A DNA stretch of 64,000 nucleotides from JBCCSZ01 sp039821145 (lineage in GTDB: Bacteria; Bacteroidota; Bacteroidia; Chitinophagales; Saprospiraceae): assembly GCA_039821145.1 (NCBI GenBank), contig JBCBOS010000022.1:101467-165466 (forward strand), given 5' to 3'. The translations under genes and the position numbers were made by a program. Shown here piece by piece: positions 1 to 7,557 of the stretch. The notes beneath the pieces are model-generated. The model did no database searches. It was not told the origin of the DNA and was given only the letters and a program-made list of their open reading frames with translations. How positions within the stretch are numbered: the first letter of the stretch is position 1; each line of letters opens with the position of its first letter.

Positions 1-1097
1 TTGTTGATCCGTTTGGGATCGTAATTGTCTGCCGAGATGAGGATGCTGTCCACTGTTTCGGGCCGGGCCACCGTGGCGAGTTCATTTCGATAGGAGGTTT
101 GGTATGGTCCACCATTGTAGCCGCCATTGTAGGCCAGGCCGATGATGTGGTTGGGGGCCGGGTGGAAGTCTGTGCCAATGCGGTAATTGACACTGGTTTT
201 GTCAAACAAGTAGCCGTAGGTTTCCTCGGTGATGAAGCCATTGAGGGTGTTGCGGTAAAAGACGTCGCTGGCTACTTTGCCTCGCATGAGACTCACCTCG
301 CCAAAGGTATTGAACTTCTTGGTCCGGTAATTTCCACTGACGGTGGCATTGCCTCTGGCAAAATCACCTTGACTGAAGGTGGTGGCTATCGAGCCATTGG
401 CCCCCAGGTTTTTGTCCTTTTTTAGGATGATGTCGATGATGCCCCCACTCCCCTCCGAGTCGTAGGCTGCTCCTGGATTGGAGATGATTTCAATCCGATC
501 GATCTGCTCGGCAGCAATGTTTTGCAGATAGGTGGCGAGCCCCGAGCCTGTCAATGGCAAACGCTTTCCGTCGAGATAGACCAGCACGTTGGAACGCCCG
601 AGGATGGAGATGTTGAAGTTGTTGTCGACCACCAATCCGGGGGCTTTGCGAAGAAGTCCGAGGCTGTTGTCCCCGGCGCTGTTGATGGTTCCTTCGACGT
701 TGAAAATGGTCCGATCCGGCTTGACTTCGACCAGGGATCGGGTGCTCACCACAGTGGCCGTTTCCAGTACCACGTCTGACGATCGAACTTGTTGGACACC
801 CAGGTCCAGCGATTGCCCGTCTGATAGGTCCACCTTCTGATTGTGGTCTTCATACCCGAGAAAAGTAGCTTGTAAGAAATAAGACCCGGCCTCCACATTC
901 GCCATGGCAAACCTACCCTGCTCATCTGTTATCGCCACCTTTGTCAGACTGGAATCCGAGGCACTGTACAAAGCGACATTGGCATAGGAAAGTGGCTCAT
1001 CCGCTGCTTGAAGAAAGGTGCCGCTGATGGAGGGAGATTGTGCAAGTGCACAGGAAAGCCATAGGGCAAACAGAGTGGTTAGAGATGTAATTTTCAT
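1..1097 (-). CDS. TonB-dependent outer-membrane receptor, N-terminal part (runs off the left edge)
   Basis: The frame is open from the ATG at 1097 to the window edge, giving about 365 residues with no stop. Residues 1-19 are a Sec signal peptide ending ALA-Q. Residues about 23-100 are a carboxypeptidase-regulatory-like beta-sandwich (ISGTFLQAADEPLSYANVAL, then FLGYEDHNQKV). A TonB plug domain follows: LLRKAPGLVVDNNFNISILG, VLVYLDGKRL, then IEIISNPGAAYDSEGSGGII. The start of the beta-barrel comes next. This order fits the Bacteroidota group of carboxypeptidase-like regulatory domain plus outer-membrane beta-barrel receptors, which import large or chelated nutrients with TonB energy. The barrel and C-terminus lie outside the window and no SusD partner is visible, so the substrate is unknown. 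Confidence 0.9.
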   Translation of the reverse strand, partial: MKITSLTTLFALWLSCALAQSPSISGTFLQAADEPLSYANVALYSASDSSLTKVAITDEQGRFAMANVEAGSYFLQATFLGYEDHNQKVDLSDGQSLDLGVQQVRSSDVVLETATVVSTRSLVEVKPDRTIFNVEGTINSAGDNSLGLLRKAPGLVVDNNFNISILGRSNVLVYLDGKRLPLTGSGLATYLQNIAAEQIDRIEIISNPGAAYDSEGSGGIIDIILKKDKNLGANGSIATTFSQGDFARGNATVSGNYRTKKFNTFGEVSLMRGKVASDVFYRNTLNGFITEETYGYLFDKTSVNYRIGTDFHPAPNHIIGLAYNGGYNGGPYQTSYRNELATVARPETVDSILISADNYDPKRIN

Positions 1098-1827
1098 TTG
1101 ATTAGGTATACCAAAGCTGTTATCAAAAAAAGTATCCTTTTGACCCATCGGACCGAATGCCAAAGTGAACCATTACCAACAGCGCATACGCACGCAGCAA
1201 GCAGACGCTTGCCTTCTCCGAAAGCAATTGCCTCTCCGTTGGCAGCATTCACAACGGCTTCTGCTTGCAATGTCTCTTTTGGACAAAGGCAAGTACAGGC
1301 AAAACGCTTGTGAATGACAACAAGGATTGTCAGTTTTTCACAATGATTTTAGCGGTCAAGCAGGCTTGGATGTTTGACAAAACTCATTCTGGCCAAAGTC
1401 CAGAAGACTGTCGGTGCTTGTGTCACGTTTGCAGGCAAGATCAAGTTCTCACAAGGTCACTACATCCACTTCGATTCGATAGAAATATGTCGTTAATTCT
1501 CGTACACAGTCTGGATAACTCGGTTCAGCGAATGGATTCGTTGGTTGCATAAAATCGTTGTGTTCCAACTTACTATTTGTGTGACGAATCCAAGGAATTT
1601 TCTGTGTATGCCCCTTGAAAAACGGGACTTTTGATTGGATTGTCTTGTGTCAAGACATGTCAAATATATGAATTAAAAAGAAAACTTGAAAGCACTTCAC
1701 CAAATAAAATATACATTTGTTTTAGTAGTATTTAATAAAATATCAATCTGTAAACAAAGGATTCTGCAGCACATACGCATTCGTTGCATGCGAGGCTGAC
1801 CGGCATTCTGATCGCTTCTCCCCCACC
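1098..1827. other. Intergenic region between divergent-facing ends, no gene recognised
   Basis: About 730 bp separate the receptor start from the 3' end of the KilA-N gene. Open frames here are short, have no recognisable protein features and are not credible genes. The stretch 1640-1780 is strongly AT-rich and contains TACATTTG at 1712-1719, which fits the Bacteroidota -7 box, but no plus-strand gene follows it. Promoter elements for the receptor should lie in the left half; none was clear. Confidence 0.5.
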
Positions 1828-2694
1828 CTATTTCTTGAGTTTCTTCTGCCGATCGGTTTTGTCCATCAGGCGCTGCAGGGCCTTGCTCTGCCCCAGGATG
1901 CTGCGCTGTCGCCGGGCCTCATCGGTGAGCATTTGAAACCGCTGGTCACTGTCGCTGTCCCATTCGATCAGCTTGGCGTTGAGGGCTTGTAGGTTGGTGA
2001 GCAGGAGGAGGTCCAGCATATTGGCATTGTCGCGAATGTTGCCTTTGGCGTCGGGATTGCGCTGGCGCCATTGTTTGGCAGTCATGCCGAATACCACCTG
2101 GTTGAGCAGGTCGGCTTCGCTGGCAAAAATCTGGCCTTCGCGGCGTGTTCCCACCAATTGGGAGGGGACCAAGTTGGCGCGGGTTGCCTCTGTCATCAAT
2201 GGATAATTGGCCTTGGTGAGCTCCCGGCGAAGGTCCCAGGGGTCACCCAGCTTTTGGTATTCCTCTTCTTTGAGGCGTTGATATTCCTCGATGACCCCCA
2301 ATTTGAAGGCCGGACTGATGGCCGAACAGAACTCTATGGCGATGGTAGAATGCGCATAAGTGCCTCCATATCGGCCCGATTTGGACTGGATGCATTTGAT
2401 TTGGGCCTCGCCAATGAGCTGTTTGGCCGACACGACAAAGCCCACTCTGCCCGCTCTGTTCCTAAACCCCTCAAATTTGAGGGGATTAAAATCGACAGAA
2501 TTGTGCTTTTTTTCCCATTCAAAAATGAAGTCGAGGGTGGATAGATTGCGGAGCCAGTTGCCGATGACCTGGTCGGTGCGGGCGTCGACGAGCTTGGCCA
2601 TGTCGGTAATACAGAGGTAAAAACTGCCATCAATGTCTCTGTATCGGATGGCTTGGCCTTGGACTTCTATGCTATTTTTCGTGTTTTTTGCCAT
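1828..2694 (-). CDS. KilA-N domain DNA-binding protein
   Basis: This 288-residue protein starts at the ATG at 2694. The N-terminal half matches the KilA-N domain as seen in Bacteroidota: YLCITDMAKL near residue 30, IGNWLRN, WEKKHNSVDFNP, then SKSGRYGGTYAHSTIAIEF and ISPAFKLGVIEEYQRLKEE. The C-terminal half has FASEADLLNQVVFGMTAKQW and GNIRDNAN, which recur in this family. KilA-N is a DNA-binding fold found in phages, plasmids and mobile elements; the cellular role of these bacterial members is not established. Its place beside parA and rep fits a mobile-element or replicon gene. The FNP..EGF segment is encoded partly by a perfect 18-bp palindrome that also occurs at 39380. Confidence 0.85.
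   Translation of the reverse strand: MAKNTKNSIEVQGQAIRYRDIDGSFYLCITDMAKLVDARTDQVIGNWLRNLSTLDFIFEWEKKHNSVDFNPLKFEGFRNRAGRVGFVVSAKQLIGEAQIKCIQSKSGRYGGTYAHSTIAIEFCSAISPAFKLGVIEEYQRLKEEEYQKLGDPWDLRRELTKANYPLMTEATRANLVPSQLVGTRREGQIFASEADLLNQVVFGMTAKQWRQRNPDAKGNIRDNANMLDLLLLTNLQALNAKLIEWDSDSDQRFQMLTDEARRQRSILGQSKALQRLMDKTDRQKKLKK
2467..2484. repeat. 18-bp perfect palindrome inside the KilA-N gene, copy 1 of 2
   Basis: CCCCTCAAATTTGAGGGG is its own reverse complement. The same palindrome occurs at 39380-39397, and both copies are followed by ATTAAAA, so 25 bp are shared (2467-2491 and 39380-39404). This copy lies in the coding sequence and encodes the PLKFEG portion of KilA-N. The other copy is intergenic. 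Confidence 0.8.
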
Positions 2695-3249
2695 AGTGTT
2701 GAAGCGATGATCATTTTGTTTCCTTGGTCAATTTTATCGAAGTTACTGAAAGCTTTCGAGAGAAAAAAGTTCTTTAAAAAACTGTAAACCAGTTATTTAT
2801 ATTTTTGAATATTTGTGCATTAATTCATTAATACGACTTTTTTATTTTCGTTCAAATACTCAAAAGAACATTTGAGCACCGCTACAGGAACATAGGCAGT
2901 ATCATTTTTGGGTAAACGTTCATTTATTCGAAAACTCATCAACGATCTATTTTTGCACATAAATTCAAAAACTCACTTTTTCACAAAATCAAATATACAA
3001 AAAATCATTTGTTCAAAAGTGTGTTTATTCATTTGAGTTTATGTATATTTGTGTAAATGATTATTTGAAAATGTGAGTAAACATGCAAATGAGCAAACGA
3101 ATGAACGTTCATCAACACATTTATTCAAACACTCAATTAATCATTAATTCATTTGAGCAATTGCACAAACACACAATAAATCAAATGCACATTTGCTCAC
3201 CCGTTCATTTGAACATTTTTATTCCATCCTAAAAAGAGAACGAAACACT
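2695..3249. promoter_or_regulatory. AT-rich repeat region upstream of parA, candidate centromere (parS) and operator
   Basis: This 555-bp gap is very AT-rich and is filled with variations of a short word of the type CATTTGA/TTCATTT in both orientations, for example near 2871, 2931, 3007, 3028, 3107, 3147, 3185 and 3205. Many lie a helical turn or two apart. TATATTTG at 3045-3052 fits the Bacteroidota -7 box and could drive parA. Plasmid type Ib partition operons carry such iterated sites upstream of parA, where the small ribbon-helix-helix partner binds for both segregation and autoregulation. The assignment rests on position and repetition; no site has been tested. Confidence 0.55.
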
Positions 3250-3894
3250 ATGGCCTTTGTCATCACAGTAGCCAATTCAAAAGGAGGCGTCGGCAAGAGC
3301 ACGGTCGCCTACGGGCTGGCATGCTATTACGCCCAACGCGGCGCCAAGGTAGCGATTCTGGACGAGGATATTCAGCAGACCATCACCGACAACATCGAAA
3401 CTGCCCGCGACAGGGGAGAGGAGGTGCCCATCGATTTGCTCGACAAAGAACAAATGAGTTCTTACCAAAAGTTGAGCGAGGAGAGTGAGTACGACATCAT
3501 CTTCGTAGATACCCCTCCCGTACTGACCACCCAAATCGGTAGCATCTACGACGTGTCCGACATGATCCTCATCCCCATCAAGCCCTCCACCAACGACTAC
3601 AATTCGCTCATGCGTTCCATCGATACCCTCAAGGAGGCCATGGACCGCAAACCAGATCTGGTGACCTCCATCGTCATCAACATGGCCGTCAAGAGCAGCA
3701 AAGTACAGGACGCCTTCCGACAGGCCTTCGAGGCAGAAGAGCGCATCAAAGTGCTCAACACGGAACTGGCCAATCGGGTCATCTACACCAAGTACCTCCT
3801 GGATACCTACACCCTTTTCAAAACCAATGACAAACTGGCCAAACAAGAAATGGCGGCATTGGGAGATGAAATCTATTACATGCTCACTCTATAA
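3250..3894 (+). CDS. parA: ParA-family partition ATPase
   Basis: This 214-residue P-loop ATPase starts with MAFVITVANSKGGVGKST, so the deviant Walker A motif KGGVGKST lies at residues 11-18. AILDEDIQQ is the A' region and YDIIFVDTPP the Walker B region. The short length, with no N-terminal DNA-binding domain, is that of type Ib ParA/Soj proteins. The frame is open further upstream to 3193, but the ATG at 3250 puts the Walker motif at the usual distance from the N-terminus and is preferred. ParA moves or positions plasmid copies using ATP and non-specific DNA binding. It is followed 11 bp later by the small partner gene, probably in one transcript, and the upstream repeats are the likely operator. 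Confidence 0.92.
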   Translation: MAFVITVANSKGGVGKSTVAYGLACYYAQRGAKVAILDEDIQQTITDNIETARDRGEEVPIDLLDKEQMSSYQKLSEESEYDIIFVDTPPVLTTQIGSIYDVSDMILIPIKPSTNDYNSLMRSIDTLKEAMDRKPDLVTSIVINMAVKSSKVQDAFRQAFEAEERIKVLNTELANRVIYTKYLLDTYTLFKTNDKLAKQEMAALGDEIYYMLTL

Positions 3895-3905
3895 AACACG
3901 ATACA

Positions 3906-4253
3906 ATGGCTGATAAATCACTGGATTTCAACAAACTCAAAAAACGCAAGCCCGCAAGCCCGGCTCCTGAAAAGCCCAAAAAGGTGTACAAGGAGGTGGA
4001 AGTGGTCCCCGCCACAGAAAAAGCCCCTGTTGCCAAAGTCAGCAGCACTCCCACCCGCAAAAAAGGGAAGGTGGGCCGCCGTTCCTGGAAACAACAGGAT
4101 GTGGAGTACATGAGGGTATCCTTCGACACGCCCGTGGCCACCTATCAGAAGATCAAACAGCTGCTGGCCACCAAGTTTTTTGGCACCTACATCGCCAAGG
4201 ATGAAATGCTCAATGTCGCCTTGGATGAATTCATCAACAAGCACCTCAAATGA
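3906..4253 (+). CDS. Small basic partition partner protein (ParB/ParG-like, ribbon-helix-helix type)
   Basis: This 115-residue protein directly follows parA. The first 75 residues are disordered and Lys/Pro-rich. The C-terminal 45 residues (EYMRVSFDTPVATYQKIKQL, then a helix ending LDEFINKHLK) have the strand-helix-helix layout of ribbon-helix-helix DNA-binding dimers. This is the layout of ParG/Omega-type centromere-binding proteins, whose flexible tail stimulates the ParA ATPase. Sequence identity to any named family was not recognised, so the call rests on size, order and fold-like pattern. It probably binds the AT-rich repeats upstream of parA and perhaps the inverted repeat just after its own stop codon. 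Confidence 0.72.
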   Translation: MADKSLDFNKLKKRKPASPAPEKPKKVYKEVEVVPATEKAPVAKVSSTPTRKKGKVGRRSWKQQDVEYMRVSFDTPVATYQKIKQLLATKFFGTYIAKDEMLNVALDEFINKHLK

Positions 4254-4257
4254 ACAA

Positions 4258-4297
4258 TTGAGTAAATGAATATTTGAACGTTTATTCATTTACTCAA
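4258..4297. repeat. 15-bp perfect inverted repeat downstream of parA/partner
   Basis: TTGAGTAAATGAATA (4258-4272) is separated by 10 bp from its exact reverse complement TATTCATTTACTCAA (4283-4297). It begins 4 bp after the stop codon of the partition partner. The words AAATGAAT/ATTCATTT are the same type as in the repeats upstream of parA, so this may be a second binding site of the partition complex. It could also act as a transcription terminator, although no long T run follows. Confidence 0.7.
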
Positions 4298-4434
4298 AAT
4301 ATATTCTGAAAAGCTTTATTTTGACTGTACGCCCGTTTCAATGAAAACGATGCCCAAGTAGGGGAGTGAGCAGGAAAAACGCCTTAGAAGGGCAGAAAAT
4401 GGCCAAATGGAGGTCAAATGGCCTTGGGCAGTTG

Positions 4435-5697
4435 TCAAGAATTGGAGGAAATGTTCTTCAATACATCCCCAACAGAGGAGAATCCCTTGCGCTGGCGCTG
4501 TTGTGGCCTTTCTTCCTGACGCCATTGAGACTGCTTTTCCATGAAGGAGGCAAAGTGCTGCTTTTGTTCGAAGACCTTTTTGGGGAGTCCCCCTTTTTTG
4601 TCGTCGGGTGTCACCCGTTTTTGGCTCTTGCCACTGGCCGCATCCTTGATCCGCTTCAGCCGAGCCTCCTCGATCAGGTCCAAGGTGTGCTTGACATAGA
4701 GGTGCTCATTGCCTTCCAACTCTCCAAAGGAACAATGCTTTTGAATGATGAGAAGAGCCAGGTTCCGATTGACGCCATACTCCACCAAATAATAAAATCC
4801 GACGGCCTGGCTGTCACTCAATCCCGTCACAGCCTGTTGGGCATAGCCTTTGGGAATGTCCAACTGCAGCAAGCGATCATAGACCTTTTTCTGGGTCTTG
4901 GAAAAGGTATTGTCTCGCTGGGCATCAAAGATGTCGGACTGCTGGGTATTGCGGCCACGCAGGGTCTGAAGAGCAGGAATTTTGTCCAACAGGACCTGGG
5001 TGCGCACATAAACCGTGAAAATGATCTTGGCCAGTGCCTTTCCCTTGCGAATCTCTTCGTAGGTAAACCAGTAGGGGACGCTGTCGTTGGCCTCCAGTTC
5101 CTTGCGGGCGGTTTCCAGGATGCGTTTTTTAAAGTCCGAGGGTCGTTTGTACTTTTTGTGAACACCAAAAAACAGCCGAAGCTCCTCGTACTCGTATTCG
5201 AAGGTAAACTCGGGATCATTTGACTGCTGGTCGTGAAATCGCTGAAACAGATCCATGATCCGCGCCGTGAAGCTGGACCGATAGAGGCGAAGGTCCCATA
5301 GCAACTTGGTGTAGGGCAGGCCTTGGCGATAGAGAAAAAACTCGGCGATGTCAGCAGAAAAACGGGCCTTGATCTCCCCCTTGAGTACCCCCAGGCTGCT
5401 GAGCCAATTGACCTTCACGAAGTCCTTTTTGCGAGGCTCTTTGATGAGGATGGGGTTTTTGTTTAGGTGATCGAAGATGTCGCTGGTGATTTGGTAGATG
5501 TCGGACCACTTTTCGCCCGTCGTGTTGTTGATGAACTCCAAAAAGTCCTTGGTCGGCACAACGATCTCGTTGGTTGGTCGGTCCTTGTCCATCAGGGCAG
5601 CCAATACATAGATCATCTGACGGGCGCGGAGATTGATGGTCTGGCCGCCCAGAAGAATCTTGTTTTGCTGAAGTATCTGCGTATCTTTCGAATCCAC
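4435..5697 (-). CDS. Rep_3-family (RepB-like) replication initiator
   Basis: The protein binds origin iterons and starts replication. The open frame reaches an ATG at 5829 (464 residues), but that extension overlaps iteron-like sequence and a TATATTTG box at 5727-5720, so the GTG at 5697 (420 residues, starting VDSKDTQILQQNK) is preferred. Two winged-helix domains are apparent: the first covers INLRARQMIYVLAALMDKD through IYQITSDIFDHL, the second LYRSSFTARIMDLFQRF through RPSDFKKRILETARKELE. This pattern is typical of Rep_3 initiators such as RepE and RepA. The C-terminal third is longer than in small plasmid Reps and is rich in Lys/Gln. The gene reads away from its iteron array, so Rep can bind next to its own promoter and autoregulate. 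Confidence 0.88.
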   Translation of the reverse strand: MDSKDTQILQQNKILLGGQTINLRARQMIYVLAALMDKDRPTNEIVVPTKDFLEFINNTTGEKWSDIYQITSDIFDHLNKNPILIKEPRKKDFVKVNWLSSLGVLKGEIKARFSADIAEFFLYRQGLPYTKLLWDLRLYRSSFTARIMDLFQRFHDQQSNDPEFTFEYEYEELRLFFGVHKKYKRPSDFKKRILETARKELEANDSVPYWFTYEEIRKGKALAKIIFTVYVRTQVLLDKIPALQTLRGRNTQQSDIFDAQRDNTFSKTQKKVYDRLLQLDIPKGYAQQAVTGLSDSQAVGFYYLVEYGVNRNLALLIIQKHCSFGELEGNEHLYVKHTLDLIEEARLKRIKDAASGKSQKRVTPDDKKGGLPKKVFEQKQHFASFMEKQSQWRQEERPQQRQRKGFSSVGDVLKNISSNS

Positions 5698-5719
5698 AAG
5701 AGGCGCGTTTGATGAGCGA

Positions 5720-5727
5720 CAAATATA
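5720..5727 (-). promoter_or_regulatory. Candidate -7 box of the rep promoter
   Basis: On the minus strand TATATTTG matches TAnnTTTG, the Bacteroidota -7 element, and lies 23 bp before the GTG at 5697. A matching TTG at the usual -33 distance is not clear. The position between the iterons and the chosen start is what expects a Rep-repressed promoter. Confidence 0.45.
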
Positions 5728-5760
5728 AACAAATATCCTTACCTCAGACACGAAAACAAA

Positions 5761-6639
5761 CCCAATGTCGGAGATAGTTCCCAACAAAAAATCATTTGCC
5801 CCTAAACTGTCGTAGATGGATGGATTCAATCACCCCCAATCTGTCGCAGATGCTGTCAGAACACCCCTATTTTGTTGCAAAACGCGTTCCTGCTGTCCCC
5901 CGCTGGTGACTTTCACCCTCAATCTGTCGCAGATCGCTGCAAAGGCCCGCCGAATAAGGGAAAGTGAGACAAATCAAGGGCAGCAAACGAGACAAATCGA
6001 GGGTGGTAGAAACCGTTTTACCCCCAATTTGTCGCAACAAAGGGGCAAACGCCTTCCAATCTCCCCTAATCTGTCGCAGTTACAGGTCAGAAGACATGGC
6101 AAATCAAGTCATTGGAAGAGTTGTGGAGACAGTTCGCAGTCTACATCCCTCAATTTGTCGCAACTGAGAGCGCTGATTGGGCAAGAGGCAAGTCCAAGAC
6201 CCTCAATTTGTCGCAGATGGGGGACCAAAGCTGTCTCATCCGACTGCCTGGCCTTCCCTTTTCTGTTTGCTTCCCCTCGATTTGTCGGACCAAAAGGGAA
6301 TTTCCCCCAATTTGTCGAACTCAGGGTAAAAAACACCCCCAATTTGTCTCTGAAGCACCCCTGATCTGTCGGAGAAAAGAACTGATTTGCCCCCAATTTG
6401 TCGGTTATTCACCCTCAATCTGTCGTAGATTTTGCTTTTAAGAAGTTGATAATCAATGAGTTGTGCTGTCTAAATCATATATCTATAATAAAAGTAATAC
6501 CTAATTATACCTCTGGCGAGGAAAAGGGGACAGGATTTTTCAATTAAAAATTTTCTTTTTGTTGCCTATGGGGGTAAGAGCCAGATAATTCGTCAAATTA
6601 TATAAAGCTTTGCTTCACCCCCAATTTGTCGCAGATGAG
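5761..6639. repeat. Replication-origin iteron array (about 15 direct, 2 inverted copies)
   Basis: The repeat unit is close to CCCCCAATTTGTCGCAGATG. Copies in direct orientation begin near 5798, 5831, 5861, 5914, 6020, 6061, 6144, 6198, 6273, 6303, 6333, 6355, 6388, 6409 and 6615. A degenerate copy lies at 5761. Two copies are inverted, near 5966 and 5989 (seen as GAGACAAATC). The most constant part is the AAT(T/C)TGTCG core; the tail varies among CAGATG, CAAC, GAAC and GGAG. Spacing is irregular, 20 to about 80 bp. An array of this type next to a Rep_3 gene is the hallmark of an iteron-controlled origin, where Rep monomers load the replisome and Rep dimers limit copy number by handcuffing. 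Confidence 0.93.
6431..6610. other. AT-rich stretch between iterons, candidate duplex-unwinding element
   Basis: Between the iteron block and the isolated iteron at 6615 lies a strongly AT-rich stretch with runs such as ATATATCTATAATAAAAG and AATTAAAAATTTTC. Iteron origins place an AT-rich unwinding region beside the array, so this is the most likely opening site. No DnaA box was identified with confidence. Confidence 0.45.
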
Positions 6640-6810
6640 AGCATTTGATGATCTTTTTGCTTTGCGAGCGGCGAATTGGGTGGGCCTTGCAGGCATGCTT
6701 TTTGGGCTTTTTCCCTGTGAAACAAAACAGTGGAATTGCTTTTGGAGTTTTATTTTTGAATCAGCGCTTGTCACAGGCAAGCATTGGTGGCACAGACAAA
6801 AAATACACAA

Positions 6811-7533
6811 ATGGCAATGGATCAATACAAAAGCGCCTTTTTACTGCTACTGGTTTTTTTGCTCCATTCATCTTGTGAGCCAGAACCAATGGCCGATCCT
6901 CCTTCTCCGGTGGAAGATCGCACCTATGCCATTTGCAACAGCTCTTTGCCCGACTGTATGAGAAGCACAGGAGAATATTGTCTATTTGGGTACAAGTGGG
7001 GAGAAAAGCCCGCCTTTGATCCACGGGGCATCGACCTCCAAGGGCCGGAAGCGCCTGGGGGAGTGGTAACCTACAGTTTTCAAGAATCGAACGGAACCAT
7101 CAATACCCATCGCCAGGTAGGTTTGGAGAGCAAGTCATTTGATGAACTGTTGGACTGTGCTCGGTCGGAATTGAAACACGCTTTGGATACTTGGACACAG
7201 GCGGCCAACATCTCTTTCCAAGAACAGCCCGACAACAGCGAGAGCGACATTCGGTTTTTTGTCGCCGACATCATCCAAAGCGGCATCGGTTATCCCAACT
7301 ACGACCTATCGGCCTGTCAATCTCTCAAAGGCACCCTCATCATCCAATCCGACATTGCCATTTTCAATTGCGACGACTTCTACATTTTTGCCCTCCATGA
7401 GTTGGGACACGTGTTGGGGCTGGGCCATGTGCGCACAGCCAATGTGATGAATCCCGATTTTTTCGACTACGAATTCGAAGGCTTGCAGTCGGGTGATCTC
7501 AAGGGGATTGTTGAGATATATGGAGAAAAATAG
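6811..7533 (+). CDS. Matrixin-like zinc metalloprotease, secreted (probable lipoprotein)
   Basis: The protein has 240 residues from the ATG at 6811. A hydrophobic signal (AFLLLLVFLLHSSC) ends at a cysteine, although His at -3 is unusual for a lipobox. The middle has VVTYSF and a helix LDTWTQAANISFQE, which recall the strand and helix before the catalytic site of matrixins. HELGHVLGLGH (from about residue 196) is the full HExxHxxGxxH zinc-binding motif, followed by VMNPDF, which supplies the Met-turn. It ends with GDLKGIVEIYGE, like other bacterial M10 proteases. It probably acts at the outer membrane or outside the cell. The ORF could begin upstream at the TTG at 6784, but the ATG fits the signal peptide better. 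No inhibitor gene is adjacent. Confidence 0.85.
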   Translation: MAMDQYKSAFLLLLVFLLHSSCEPEPMADPPSPVEDRTYAICNSSLPDCMRSTGEYCLFGYKWGEKPAFDPRGIDLQGPEAPGGVVTYSFQESNGTINTHRQVGLESKSFDELLDCARSELKHALDTWTQAANISFQEQPDNSESDIRFFVADIIQSGIGYPNYDLSACQSLKGTLIIQSDIAIFNCDDFYIFALHELGHVLGLGHVRTANVMNPDFFDYEFEGLQSGDLKGIVEIYGEK

Positions 7534-7557
7534 ACCTTTTGCTCCCTGGCATTGATT

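Noticed and set aside
1712..1719. TACATTTG promoter-like box on the plus strand
   Set aside because: No plus-strand gene follows and the expected -33 element is poorly spaced; likely chance in AT-rich DNA.
4366..5223. Plus-strand open frame (285 codons) opposite rep
   Set aside because: Antisense shadow; hydrophobic runs come from complementing the rep codons.
5761..6639. Possibility that the repeat array is a CRISPR
   Set aside because: Repeat units vary in sequence and spacing, two are inverted, no cas genes are present and a Rep_3 gene lies beside it; the iteron explanation is far better.
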